The notes: generated by a model from the sequence alone, not told the origin. A stretch of 64,000 nucleotides of DNA from Eublepharis macularius (GCF_028583425.1 NC_072801.1:11118001-11182000), one strand, 5' to 3'. Positions 19,563 through 57,971 are shown, numbered from the stretch's first letter. Numbers and translations: made by a program.

Positions 19563-19849
19563 AGTCTGCTTAGTTCTCCCCCCGGTACCACTTCGAAGGC
19601 CATAACTCAGTCCTGAAATACCTGGGAGTTTTCATTCCATGTCTATCTGATAAACCGCCAGAAACAATAGCATAATTGCATATTACAACACTTCATGTTT
19701 TGCAAAAACATGCACATTAGCAACGTGCAGGACCGGGCACATTTCCACTAATTTATTTTCTCCGGGTACGCAGTCAACACAATCCTTGGAAGTGACTCAC
19801 ACAGTCAGGACACCCCCCCCCCCATTTCCTTTCCTGCAGTTTGACAGAA

Positions 19850-20420
19850 AGCGGCACCTTAACCACACCTGTCCTGCCCGCGCAAGCGCACTGCATGAAT
19901 CTCGTTGTATCCGCAATCGCGATGACAGGAACGTTGACGCCTTTCCCACGCCCGCACTTTGCGCAGGCGCAGTATGACAGAGTTTTCTGCGCTTCTACCA
20001 ACGCGCGTAGGCGCCTGCCGAAGACCAGAATCTCTGGCAAAGGGGCGGGAACTAATTGACCGTTGGTACGCCTCCGCGCATGCGCGGTGAGGTCCCGAGC
20101 CTGCCCGGGGACGCCGCGCGCACGCGCAGTGGCTCCGAGTGACAGAACTGGGCCCTGGTTGACGGCCGCGCCTTCGTCCCTTTTCCTCAGAGCCCCGCTT
20201 GAGGCGGAGTCGCGTTGACTGACCAGAGTCCGCGATCCCCGCTTCCCTCAGCCCCTCAGGTGAGTGAACGGAAGGGCGCGACCCCCTCCTCGAGGTTGAG
20301 GGGAGTCTCTCCCCCGTCCTGGGGTCGGCGTGAGGGGAGGGGAGTGAACGGGAGGAGCCCCTCCCCCACAGCCGGGGCCCGAGGCCTCGTGGGAGCAGGA
20401 CGCGGCCGGAAGCAGTGTGG
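19850..20420 (+). promoter_or_regulatory. ARPC1A: ARPC1A CpG-island promoter with NRF1-like sites
   Basis: CpG-dense segment in AT-rich surroundings. It holds four GCGCANGCGC motifs (19880-19889, 19961-19970, 20076-20085 with the palindromic GCGCATGCGC, 20118-20127) and a GC box GGGGCGGGA near 20042. No TATA box is evident. It precedes the noncoding first exon donor at 20260. Confidence 0.78.
20130..20259 (+). other. ARPC1A: ARPC1A noncoding exon 1 (5' end approximate)
   Basis: Strong donor CAG|GTGAGTG at 20259/20260 inside the CpG island, about 3.5 kb before the exon holding the start codon. The transcription start is not visible; 20130 is a guess. Confidence 0.55.
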
Positions 20421-20530
20421 GGTAGTGGTTAGAGGACCAGGCGCCGCGGTTGGGGACCCGAACTCGAATCCCCACTCAGCCACTGAAGCTCGCTGGGTGG
20501 TCTCGGGCCAGCCACACACCCTAACCTTGC
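20410..20530 (+). mobile_element. MIR/CORE-like tRNA SINE
   Basis: GCAGTGTGGGGTAGTGGTTA (A-box) and GAACTCGAATCCCCACTC (B-box), followed by CTGGGTGGTCTCGGGCCAG. It lies just 3' of the ARPC1A CpG island and is not a tRNA gene. Confidence 0.7.
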
Positions 20531-20845
20531 AGGAGTGTTTGTTTGCTTTATTTATGTCCACCTTTCTTACTGAGGCCCAGTGTGAGAGTGGTGCAGTCAC
20601 TATCAAGGACAGCTACTGAGAATAACAGGGAAACCATACCACTTAGGCCATTTAGGGGCACTTTTCTCAAATTAATCCAGGTTATGAGGATACAGTGGAG
20701 AAAGAGAGAGAAACCCTGTAAACTGCCCTAAGTTCTTTGCAAGAAAGATGGGATAGTGCATATCTATATTGTTTTGGGTTTTTAAAATTTATTTAATAAA
20801 TATTTCATTAAATATATCATATTTAAATATAATATATTATGTGTG

Positions 20846-21318
20846 TTATGTGCTCTCAAGTCGTCTCCGACCCATGGCAACTCTATGAAGGAAAGACCTT
20901 CAAAACATCCTATCATTAACAGACTTGCTCAGATCCTGCAAACTGGAGGATGTGGCATCTTTTATTGAGTCCAGCCATCTCGTTTTAGGTCTTCCTCTTT
21001 TCCTTCTGCCTTCCACTTTTCTTAGCATTATTGACTTTTCCAGAGAATCTTGTCTTCTCATGATGTGACAAAAGTCTCAGTTTTGTCATTTTAGTTTCCA
21101 GGGAGAATTCAAGCTTGATTTGATCTAGAATCCACTTCTTCATCTTTTTGGCCATTGATGGTATCCATAAAAGTCTCCTCTGACACCACATTTCAAACAC
21201 ATCAATTTTCTTCCTGTCAGCTTTCTTCACTGTCCAACTTTCGCATCCATACATATGGGAATAAGGAATATAATATTTAATTATTTATCTACTCTTTTTT
21301 TTGATGTGCAAATTTATT
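20846..21318 (-). mobile_element. BovB (RTE) LINE 3' fragment, inverted
   Basis: Minus-strand translation MYGCESWTVKKADRKKIDVF, LLWIPSMAKKMKKWILDQIK, LEFSLETKMTKL, then a BovB 3' tail (GGAGACGACTTGAGAGCAC). Beyond MYGCE it continues into the same AT-rich segment that precedes MYGCE in the plus-strand copy at 18372. Confidence 0.82.
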
Positions 21319-23811
21319 TCTCTTTGGGTGTGTACATTTGCACACGAATTAAATCTTTAAATTGTTTAAAAACAAAACCAAGCTCCCCCACAGTAAAATT
21401 GTTTTATCCTCTTCTAATTCTTAGTTATAACTGCATGTGTACAAAGCTGACTTATACAACATCAGAGCACCAGCCCATCTTGCTTGGTGTGGTCTACTCT
21501 AACTGGCAGAGTCATTCTTAAAAACTGGTTTATAACCTACCAACCCCACCCTGCCCTCTTACACATCTCACTTAAGTAGTTTCTGCTCTTAATGGCAGAG
21601 AACAACATCTTTAATTGCAAACACTAGGGAATGAACTTACATATAAAATACATTTAAATGTTTTTTTCCCTGGGTTCTCAACCATTGGTCTGTGTACCTG
21701 CATTTGTTCCCATTCACCTCTCTTTCTCTGATCTGTGTTCCCATTCATCTCTTTCTCTTTCCACTCTCTCTTCTTATATTGTAAAATAAGTGGAAGAACC
21801 TTGCTGTTTTTGCAAAAGTAATTGTGTAAGATGCCATAGCAGTCACCTGTATAGTCGCTCAGTACTTGATTTGCCAGAGGTAACGAGAATTTTAACCTAA
21901 AAAGAAAGCATGCAGTTGAGAGATTTACCACAAATCAAATTCAGGATGGATAATATAAATTAGGTTAATGATCAGAAACCTAATTGTCCTGAACACAGCT
22001 CTTTACAAGACAGTTGCCTGGGCAAGATCCCAGCCAGTGAGAAAAGCCCATCCAATTTTAAAGATAGAAAACAAGTTTTATTTCCACAGCCTCCCCAAGT
22101 GATGGTTAGCAGAACTGTGGATACCCCTGTTTAGATCTGTATAAAGCTTAGTGGCTGACAATAAGTTTGTTGCTCTCTGACAGCTTAGCTTATGTCTGCT
22201 GCCCTGAGCTCTGTGGAGGAAGTTTGAGATAAAAATGAGATAGGCATGTTGAATATTCTTAGTGAGAAAACAGGATTTGCACCTGTAACAGAACCTCCTA
22301 CTGGCAAAGAGCCATAAATGTTCTAAGTGGGACAAAGGATTGTTTGTAAATTTTACAAACACTGAAAGAAGAGAATGGGTCCACTTCACATTAACTTTAA
22401 AGTATTTGATCTGGAACTAAAGTCTCAAAAAGGGAGAGAATTTTGATTATATGTCATTTTGTGCCTTGTAGCTGTTACGTATTTTTACAACAAGAGTTTC
22501 CAGACATATCCCCTAAATTAAAAAAAATCTAAGCTTTTCTAGCATTCCTTCCTCTCAAATATGCGCCAGAGAGTTTGCAATTCAGTTTCCCCAGAAAGTG
22601 GTGTGAAAAACCCTGATTCACATGGCTGGTGTTACAGAGAGGGAAACTGGAATAAATTAACCTACAGTTATGGTTAGGGTAAGATTGAGGAGCAGCAGTG
22701 AACCACAAAGACTAAAATTAAATGCCAGTGTCATCTGTAAGGTATTTCCATTTTATTTTGCTTTTTTCACATACTGATCTTTGGGAAAGCTGTGTTTCTT
22801 TGAGATTGTATGTATTTACTTTTGGCTAACACCCTTAATAAATAGAGTGAGTGTTCTTCACAGCTGCTGAGACATGTTTAACTTGTTGGTGTCCAGAACT
22901 GAGAAAGAAGTGACTTGTTCTTGGCTTCCTTTGGGTTTTCATTTTGATTTTAGTTTCACCTGGATCTTTATGTTGCTCCATACTCTCCCTCCCTCATATG
23001 ACACAGACAGGCATAAGAACATCTCAAAATGTCATTGTTGAGTTGTTTTCCTTCAATACATACGATGGAGAAGCATTTTTGTAAGAGCACTTGACCCTGG
23101 TTATGTTTTTCAGCAGGAATGTGGGGAGAAGGGGGACACTAGGTTCAGGCTTAAATAATTATAATGTTTAAGCATTCCATTGTTACCTTACTCTCCTGAC
23201 TCCTGGTTTCTGTGCACATTTCAGCACAGAACCGTCACTGACTTTACATATACACACACACAGACAATTTAACTCATTTACCTTTTTATGTGTGATTGTG
23301 CATCTGGCATTTGTTTGGCTAGGAAAGTAAACTTAATTATTTCCCATTATGCTGAAATTTAGATTGCGATCTTTGTGGGGCAAAGACTTGCTTAGGTTTC
23401 TGTGCATCAATATCACTAAATAAGTAATGCCAAAATAAATTTCCAAATTAAAAGCTTGTACATTGCATAAATGCATGATACTGAGAGTTCCCCCACCCTG
23501 GGCTATGATCCTAATCACACCAGCATAGATTTAAGTTCCAGATAATTCATCTGGATGCTGATGTACCCAAGGAAAAAGACTAGAGTTGCAGTTGATTTAG
23601 CCACTGTGTTTGAGAAGGTGGATTTAACAAAAATAGTTAAACTTGTTTTACCTGCCCTGAACCATCTGGAGTTTCATGTTCTGTTAAATACATGTTGCTG
23701 AATTTGTTATAATGGTATCAGATATGGTATTAAATATTTTTTCCTTGTTCAAAGCATAGCTTTCTTCCTTATTTCAGCTTCATCCCTCTAAAGATCGTAC
23801 CTTGACCAGAA

Positions 23812-37342
<13,531 letters not shown>

Positions 37343-37662
37343 AGGAGCCTCTCTGTTCTCTACCACGACAACTCGCTGTGGCGCCTGCACAGACTTGAAA
37401 AACGAGGGTGAAGATGGGCTGCTTTGAAGCACTGAGAAATTGGTGGATTGGGGGGTGGGGGTGTTCCTCTATTTCATCGCTGCAATTTGAAATGTTTGGT
37501 TTGCAAATTAGCTGTGATTCTGGTATATATTTGGGTTTTTTATTGTTGTTAGTAGTGGTTTCATTCCGTTCTTTACCAAAGCTGCTCCTTAAAATAGTTT
37601 ATTGCGGGAAGTGTGAATTACTAACTTAAAAGGGGAATTTTGTGTAAACTGTCTGCTAGAAA

Positions 37663-37668
37663 ATTAAA
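37663..37668 (+). terminator. ARPC1A: ARPC1A polyadenylation signal (ATTAAA)
   Basis: Common variant hexamer at the end of an AT-rich stretch about 320 nt after the stop. No AATAAA occurs earlier in the UTR. Confidence 0.55.
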
Positions 37669-37699
37669 AAAAAAAATAGTTCCTGACTGAAGATAAAAA

Positions 37700-40380
37700 C
37701 TTATCTTGTTGACTGGGCAGCACTTTGCAGGGATGTCTTCAGTAGGGAAATGATTCCCTCCATCAGGAACTGTTCTCCACAAAGCCCAGAAGGCACACAA
37801 GTCTTGCAAACTCTGACTCTGCCCAGCATGTGATTTCCAACCACAGACAGCTTCGTGCCCCTGGGAAAGCTCTCAAGGCATGCTGGGAAAAGATTGCCTG
37901 CTCTTGATGTTCCCTTCTAACTGATCTCTCTGAATTGGGAAGTTTCCATTTTCAACTGTTAACAGGCCCATGAATTTTTATTTTTAAAAACTCCCAACAT
38001 TTTCCAGTCATTCTCAGCTCTTACCATAAAAAAGCCTGAGAGCGGTGTTTGCCATATTACCAGCTAGCCACAGCTCAGGAAATCCGCAGCCTAAGTGGAG
38101 ACTCTTTTCCACCATTGGAGAGCACAATGAATGGTGGACCTAATTCCACAAGAACATATGGAAGGCTGGTCTCCTGCCTGGCTTGCCCACCTTGATGTCT
38201 CTGCATACAAGATCAGAGGGTGGTAATGAACTCTTCAATAGAGCCACAGTGCTTGGCTTGCCAACATGGGCAAGGTAGATAAGCCCTTTCCTTTCGGAAC
38301 AGGCTTTTATGCTCCCTGTGCTAAAGCAAAACACAGAGTCCTCAACCTTGGCAGTCTGAATTCTGGGACCTATTTAAAACAATACAACTTGAACACCTTT
38401 GCACAACTTTCTGTTGCATACTTGTGCAGCTTTTTAAAAACAGTTTTGTATAAATCATTCCCGTTTTGCTAAGTGGAGGCAGAAGTTGGGTGGGTGCAGG
38501 AGCATGCAAGGCCCTGCTCCCAACTGCTTGAAATAGCATTCTGCCCCTCCTCTTGGCTTCTGAGACCTCAAGCATTGCCTATTCAAACTGTACAATTGCA
38601 GCTATGGGAACTACAACTTCACTCTTTTTTTAAAAGTTATTAAAGTTGAGATTCCTAGGAAATTGAATTCTGTGCACAGTTATCACCCATGCGTCTGCAG
38701 AATCACAGAGGCGCTTAATCGTTTTTACAGTCTGGAAACTAATCCTGGAATGATATTAAATCACAGCATCATCTCAGGTTTATCAAACTCATCCGCAGGG
38801 TCCTGCAAACGATGTTTGAGCTGTGCATTTATGCATTGTGCTGCTGATCTTGCCAGCACATGCTGTCTGCTTGCCCTGTTATCTAGAATTCAAGCAAAAG
38901 ACATTTGGATATCAGAGAGTATTATGCCAGATTCCTCTTCCAGTTGTTTCCTGGACTTTTTAATGGACCGACAGGCATGGGCAGCAGCATCTGTCCATAG
39001 ACAGGTTTCCTGCGTGAACAGAAATTCCTGTGGCAGGCCTTAGACCAGCATCACCTGACTTGTGGATCTGGGATGAACTCTCCCTCTAGTGAACTTTTAT
39101 CCCACCCTTTCTTCAAGGAGCTCAGTGCAGTTGACATTTTTCTCTTCCATTTTATCCTCACAACAACTGTAAAGTAGGCAAGACAGAGAATGCAACTGGC
39201 CCAAGGTCACCTAGCAAAATTCCACGGCAGAGCAGGGATTTAAACCTGGGTCTCTACACCAAGCTGACTGAAACTCCAAAACACCTATCTGAAGAGGGGA
39301 GGGGCAGGATTTCACCATTTGTGCTTTCCCAACTGCCCTTGGCTTGATCAGAGTGATGCCCCCCCCCCATACAAAACTGCTAGATTTTTAAACTGGCTCT
39401 GATACATGCACAAATATGGTATGTTATCGGTATAAGGGCTGGCAGGATGTGAAATTGCCTAACTTTTTAGAAGAGTTTTGTAATAGAAGGAGGGAACAAA
39501 ATGAGCAGCCTGAGAGATCAGAGCCTGCAGTCAGCTTACTGCAAATCTCACCTCTGAAGCAACCTCACACCAAAAAACTACTTTGCAGTCAGTGTAAACA
39601 CTAGTCTAATCTGCTTGCTTTGTGGGATTACAGAATAGGATAGTCTGCATTACTACTGAGTTGCATTAAACAAATCAGCTTTCTGTTGCATTCCTTTTTG
39701 GAACAATGCCTGGTAAGAAATCCCCCCCCCCCCCAGCTCTAAGGAATGGCTGTGAGTGTGCAGCCGGAAGCACCCAACTCTGTGTGACTACAGCCCTACA
39801 GAACCCCCCTCTAAATACTGCTCCGGTGCTTGGATACCTAAGACTTGCCAGGCAGAAACCAAGTAATGGTCCTTCCTCCCTCATAAATCCTACCCCAGCT
39901 TGGAGAAGGGAGTTGGCTTGCGTTTCTCCCTGCGGGTCACAAAACCAGGAAAGGGGGCTGGAAACAGGCAGGAGAACCCATAGAAACCTTGGACCCCCAG
40001 GTGTGGATGGGGAAGCTAAGCCAGGCTAGATCCAGTCAGTGCCTGGCCTGGAGACCATCTGGGGACCTTGTAGAAAAACTAGTTAATGGAAGGGAGACAG
40101 GAAGAGAGAGAAGTAATCAATAACTTGTTCCCCCACTTCAAAAGTTAGGGTGGGTAATCTTCCGACTGTGACTTGGCAACAGTTTGCTGCGGTGTCTGCC
40201 CTGTTTGTTGCTCAGGTGTTCAGATAACACATGAAAGCTGCATCAGCCCACTCCCCCCCCCCCGCCCCCCATTCAAGTGCAGGGTTTACTCTGACAGCCA
40301 GCAGCTCTCGGCTAGAGTTTCTTCCAGTCCTGTCACCTGAAGCCCTTTTCCTGGCGATGCTGGGGCTTCAGCCGGGGACC
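37700..40380. other. ARPC1A-ARPC1B intergenic region
   Basis: Contains a minus-strand SINE-like piece (39085-39262, CCCAAGGTCACCTAGC and AAACCTGGGTCTCTAC) and poly(C) runs at about 39361 and 39721. I see no exon, RNA gene or conserved motif in the rest. Confidence 0.55.
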
Positions 40381-40634
40381 CCCTTTCGCGCCAAGCGTTT
40401 GCAGGACTCTGCATAACGTGGCCCGGAGCTATTTCCAGTCTACCTGGGGCAGCTTCTACTGGTTAAATCGCAACACTTTGGAGAGGCAGGAGGTGAAGAA
40501 GGCCCCGCCCGCCCCGCCCTGCCCTTCTGGCCGGGGAAACACGAGGAAGCGAGCAAACCAGGAAGTGGCTGGAAACAGCCTTTGAGCAGAAAAGAAATGG
40601 AGTTTGACTGGGGAGCCTGTTAATTTCCCAAGAG
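40380..40634 (+). promoter_or_regulatory. ARPC1B: Probable ARPC1B promoter and noncoding exon 1
   Basis: CpG-rich stretch with an E2F-type TTTCGCGCC (40384-40392), two overlapping GC boxes (CCCCGCCCGCCCCGCCC, about 40503-40519) and two ETS/PU.1-type GGAA sites (GAGGAAGCG, CAGGAAGTGG, about 40543-40569). A strong donor GAG|GTGAGT follows at 40634/40635. An alternative first exon could end at the AAG|GTAAGT donor near 42975. Confidence 0.5.
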
Positions 40635-41498
40635 GTGAGTTCATTTGAGAACGGATTAGGGATGCTGTCCTCAGAAAGGGGAACAGTCGGGACAGCCAAG
40701 ATCCTAAAGGGCAAATTCTGTATCCTGAGTCTCTGAGCTTTTTACATGTGGGGCTGGGGGGGGGGGGAGTCCCATTTAACTGGAAGGGGCTGGCCTGCCT
40801 GATAAGCATGTGTCGGCTTGTGGCCTTAAATAGATGGGAGATTTTGTGTGCTGAAGCATCACAACAAATTGTGAAGTTTTTTTCCCCACAGGGAGGTCAC
40901 TTCCTCCTCTTTCAAGCTCCCTTCCTTTAGGGCTACAGCCTTTTAAAACTAATCCCTCTCAGCTGTCCCTTTAGTATTGGGTCGATCTGCATTAAACACT
41001 GCTAATTTCCAGGTGGTCAAGACATTTTTCTCCTGGTCAGTTGGCAACCCCTCCCTACTATGACTCCTGGACAAGTCCAGAGGGGCTAAGTCCTGCTGTC
41101 AGGTTAAGCAAGCCATCAGATAAGTGGGACACTTCGTGGAGCTTAGCTTTTAATTTTTTTTAAGATGGCATCACCCTCTGCTTGGGTACCTGTCTCACAA
41201 CTGTGTATAACAAAGAAGAGAAGTGGAAGATACAAAATGCTAACTTTCTGTCCAGCTTGCCAATTTTATTGGCTGCTGCTCCTGTGCCAACAGCTTATTG
41301 GCCTGCTGACATCAGCATATGATAATGCCAATCTTTTTGACACCGAAAGCTTAACGTATAGGTTGTGTGGCCATTAAAACCACAGGAGCAGATCAGGCTC
41401 TGTTTTCTGATCAGTTGGCAACCTGCCTATTATCCCTCTCCTGGGATAGTTTATGGTGTGGTTGGCACTGGTGGTGCTAATGTGAATATTGATAGCCC

Positions 41499-41893
41499 CA
41501 GGGCTTTTTTTCTGGGAAAGAGGTGGTGGAACTCAGTGGGTTGCCAGCACAGCGGGCAACTCTTGGCGGGAGGTAGTACCCCTGGTACCACATGCATGTG
41601 TGCAAAGTGCACACATGCTCCCAGGACCGCACAATGACATCACTTTGGGTCAGCTGGAACAAGGGGGGAGGTTTTTGCCCTTGGTGAAAATGGTCACACG
41701 GTTGGTGGCCCCGCCCCCTGATCTCCAGACAGAGGGGAGGTTAGATTGCCCTCTGCACTGCTCCAGCGGCGCGGAGGGCAATCTAACCTCCCCTCTGTCT
41801 GGAGATCAGGGGGCGGGGCCACCAACCGTGTGACCATTTTCAAGTGGTTCCGGAACTCCGTTCCACTGCATTCCAGCTGAAAAAAAAGCCCTG
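41499..41893. mobile_element. Palindromic hAT MITE, copy 6
   Basis: The longest copy (395 bp), with a perfect 8-bp duplication gatagccc at 41491-41498 and 41894-41901. Arms share private variants (ACACGGTTGGTGG with CCACCAACCGTGT; GGTTAGATTG with CAATCTAACC). Confidence 0.9.
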
Positions 41894-44810
41894 GATAGCC
41901 CTAGAGGTGGAGGAAGAGTATTCTCTTACTGTCCTATTTCCCCTGTCCCACTCCTCCCACTTTAGAATTACAAGCCTGAATCAGAGCCGCAGAAAGGTCT
42001 TTGGCCTTCTGATGCCGCTGTCCCTTGTGACCCAAGCCTTGCTTCTCAGGGCCTGCAGGGTCCTGGGGCACAACTCTCATCACATGCTACTTCATGGTCA
42101 CCCCAGGCTGCAACTGGATGGCTGGTGCACTCCAAACAGTTCAGGGAACCTGGGCAGGGCTGGCCTTACCACAAAATCGAAGGGAGCTGTTACTTCAGGC
42201 TACAGTTTCCAGGGCGAATGCTGTTTTTTGCTGCACTCTCTTCCTCTGAGCGCTGTTTAAAAGCAAAAATTAACTCCAGTGCAAGTCAGGGCAGAGGGGA
42301 TGAGAGTAACTTTGATTTTAGATGTGAAAAAACTTGAAGCAGACTGAATTTGTGAATGCGTCATGCTTTCCTCGCTTGGTGTCAGACATTCTCGTATCCT
42401 GATTGCCTGGCAGGGAGTCCAGACAAACTTTGTGGGGCTTGCTCTTGATGTTGTCCTTCTTTGGTCATTTCCAACCCAGAAATCCAAAAATCTTTTTCAA
42501 AAGCATCTTGTAATTCCTTCCTTTTGGAGCCTTTCTTAGTTAAAGCTCTCCTTTTTCAAACACCGTACACATCGCTTGGGTTTTCCAGGCCAGGCGTGGG
42601 CAGCATATCCCACCGCACGGATGGCAACTCCAAACCTCCTGCCTCCCCCTCCCTAAGAACATCTTGGGGTCTGGAGGCAGTCCCTTTCTGCAAAGTGGAG
42701 CCAGAACCCGCTCTCAGGCAAACAGCTTCCCACAGCTGGGACTGAAAAGCTGCTTTTGGCCTGGAAAGAGGCAGGCCCCCAACACCCACGCAAGGAAGTG
42801 GTTGCATTTCGCAGAAGCAGAAGGGGAAGTCAGACGACCTCAGAGCAGTCGGTTTCTGCCTTGAGGGCTGTGCTGCCGCTGTTCATGTCGACTGTCCAGA
42901 GTCCATGAACTAGCCAGGCCTCTAGGTCCGGACGGCACAGTGAACAGCAAGCCTCCTCTCCCCTTCTTCTTCAAGGTAAGTGCTAGAGATGCTTGCCAAC
43001 GGCTTCTGGTCTCCTAACAGATGTGCCCCCAGCTCCTCTTAAGGGCTGGCTCATGTCCAGGCCTCTCCCCCCTCTCTCCAACTCCAGAAGTTTCAGGGTG
43101 GCAAGCGCCGTGATGAATGGAAAGCAACTCCTCTGCCTTCCGTGTCTTTTTGGCTTCCTTGAGATACCGCCTGCAAAGCTTTCTACAAAAACTCTCTGAG
43201 GGGTTTGGAGGCTGGGGGCCGAGTCTTGCAGTGGAACTGTTTGTGGCCGCTTGGATTTTAAGAGGGATCTTCCAATCTCTTATTGAACTGGTTGGAAAAG
43301 TTTAGATTTGCATCAGTCTCGAGTTCTGCTTTCTTGAGAACCAGACTGAAAAAAAAATGGGAGCAGCTGGGAAATCTGGCAACATCCGCAGCATGAAATA
43401 ACTTTCTAAAATGAATACTGAAAATGCAGTGAACCCTCCCCAGTTATAGTTCTTTAGACAGCTCAAATCATGCTGTTCATTTCCATTTCAGTTCCCCCTA
43501 CAGTTTTTTTTTTCTGGGTGCTGCAATGTCGACTTCCCCTTGTGGCTCTACCGGTCTCACATGCTTATCTATTTTCCAGTAGTTTAAGGATCTTTTAATA
43601 AATAAAAATGGTGCATCAAAAATTAACATTCCAAAATTTAACTTTTTAAAAAAGAGTAAGAATAATCATCTCCTTGCCAGCATCTCCATGGTGTAGTGTT
43701 CTGAATGTGCTTGGCAGGAGCAACTTTTTTTTTTTGAAAATTATTTATTAAAATATTTATATCCTGCCTGCCCCACCTCATGCAGAGGCAAATCTGTGAA
43801 TCAGAAACAACTGGATCATTTAATCATACCAGATGCAGAGACCCTGAAGGGATTACTTACCTCCAGTAGAAACAGATTGGAAGGGGGCAAATTCTGAGCA
43901 GTAAATCATGCAGGTGTACAACAGGCAACCTCCTCTGAGGCAGCGAGCTTTGTGCCGGGGTCTAATTATTTAATGTTTCTCTAGTGACATCCAAAGTCCC
44001 GCTTGAGAGCACAAAGGCGGTTCTGGCAGATCTTTTGTTTTGAAATGGCCTGGGGTGGGGAGGGAGCTGATGCAGAGACTCATGGGCTCTCAGCTGCCTG
44101 CTTTTTAGGTTTTCTAACATCCTTTATAACATTCGCTGAACACCATGGGGGGGGGGGAGATAGTTCAACTTACAAAATAGCTTTTCAGGTGCCTGTTTCT
44201 TTTGCGAGCAGACTGTAGGAATAAAAAATCCACTGTCCCAAAGATGAGCACGTTCTCGCTTTGCTCCTTAAAACAACACAAATCTAACTCTGCCGCAAAA
44301 TTGTGACCAGCCACACCCTGCAAAAGTGGAACCAGCTTCCAAAACTAACAGATGAAACTTACTGCTTGGGCCAATCCCATCCTCTATAAGCCCAATACTT
44401 TTTATATATGGTGCAGGCCCAAATTTCTTCCTGAAGATTATTGAAAGAAGCAGACATCCGCTATACTTCTCGGTCTGTCTGAATTCTTATCCCACCCTTC
44501 TTCTGGGGAGCTCAGGGCAGTGTCTGTGGTTCTCCCTTCCCCGGTTTTGTCCTCATTACAATTCTGTGAGGTAGGTTAGGCTGAAAGTGTGCCAGGTTCA
44601 AGGTCACCCGGAAACTTCAGCTCAGGACGCCTACCTCCTAATCTGACACTGAAGCTTAGCGATTGGCTTTATGCATTGAGCCACAATATCCCGCCATATC
44701 TGCATTTTGTTCTTAAAATCCTTCTTGCTATATTGGCTGCCAAACAGGCACGATGATTTCACTGCATGGAAGGCATTTGTCATAATTCCCACTGGAGACT
44801 GGGGGCCAAG

Positions 44811-44873
44811 CTACATGTGAGTCTGTTCACTTGCCGTTCGAGTGTAATTCGTCACTTCCAGCTTGGCCCTGGC
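44811..44873 (+). repeat. Single arm of GGGGCCAAGCTA foldback family
   Basis: GGGGGCCAAGCTACATGTGAG, TTGCCGTTCGAGTGTAATTC and CACTTCCAGCTTGGCCC resemble the foldback at 964 in a shortened form. Confidence 0.6.
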
Positions 44874-45983
44874 AGACCCCATATGTTCAAGGGTATGAGT
44901 GCCGATTATTCCTTTTTTGGGAAACTGTTGTGCTCTTGCAACTGATGTGTTGTTGTGGAGGAGATACAGATGTTTCCCTTCTGGACACACCTCAGCGTGC
45001 CAGACATTCTAATTTCCCCCATGGCACAGCGGCAGGGTGGATCCAGCGGGCAATGCCCATCCTCTTCTGTGCTGCAGATGGCTGGGAGTGAACTGAGCCA
45101 CAGCAGGGCATCCATGCCCTCTTTTTTGTGCCCTCCCCCTAAGCAGGTACTTGGACTGTGTGAAGGAGAGTAAGATTACAAGCCCCTGTGGGAAAGGGCA
45201 GGGTTCCTGCATATTCAGCAGGGGAGGGAAATGATGGCCACAGACTTTCACAGACTGGTGGTGAAACATCTCCTTCTGTACCAGTTTTAAAGGGACAGGA
45301 GTATGTCCTCTGCTTTCTCTGGCCACCCCAGGTCTGATGCCAGCGAACAGACTGTGGGAAAGTTAGTGTCCTCAAAGAGTCCCCCTTTTGGCTTTGTTCT
45401 AGGTTTTAAAAGCTAGCTTCCTGTTTTGAAAGGTTATCAGGGCCTGCCTTGTTCCCTGTCAAAGGCTGCTCAGACCCAAAGGAACCGGGTTGAAGAGGGG
45501 CTGTATTCTCTTACGACAGAAAGCTGGGCTCTGTCCCATTGTGCTTTCCAGGGAATTTATCCGCCCTCTTGTTAAATGGGATAGCGCCAGGTTCATATGC
45601 TTGAGAAATTTTGAACGGAGGAAAAAAACAAACCCCTCCTTGCCAAAGCACAAAAACCTGAGGCGTGATTTAGCAGATTAAAATGGGTTAAACGCAATGC
45701 AAATGGCCTCTGGTTTTCAGTCAACAAACGTTCGATTTGGAACCTGTTTTCATAGGCCAAAGAAACCCCAATGAAAACACTTCTGTGCGTTTCCTTTCTC
45801 TGCTGGGCAATAAGAACACACTTCTTACCTACGTGCAGTTCGGTAGCTTCACAGACGGCCTACAGTGGCCCTTCATTTTTGATGCCTTAACAGTACTGGC
45901 ATCCCAGGTTCTCCAGAAGGGTTAGATGGCCTTAGCAAAGGGGTAAATGGGAGACCTGAAAAAGAAACTTTTTCCCCTTCAAG

Positions 45984-57971
<11,988 letters not shown>

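Larger units (their letters stand above)
20260..23777 (+). other. ARPC1A: ARPC1A intron 1
   Basis: Holds the SINE at 20410 and the inverted BovB copy. From about 21320 to 23770 I recognise no repeat family, RNA gene or exon. The sequence is AT-rich, with short open frames lacking coding character. Confidence 0.55.
40635..45983 (+). other. ARPC1B: Putative ARPC1B intron 1
   Basis: Holds hAT MITE copy 6, one arm of a GGGGCCAAGCTA foldback (44811-44873) and a SINE-like piece on the minus strand (44480-44680). The rest, including 42000-44450, shows no recognisable feature beyond the donor near 42975. Confidence 0.45.

Noticed and set aside
20215-20619. 134-codon plus-strand open frame across the ARPC1A CpG island
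   Set aside because: It crosses the strong exon 1 donor and runs into a SINE. Low-complexity Arg/Gly/Pro content reflects GC richness.
40456-40809. 117-codon minus-strand open frame
   Set aside because: It is antisense to the CpG-rich ARPC1B promoter region. GC-rich sequence keeps frames open by chance, and no motif was recognised.
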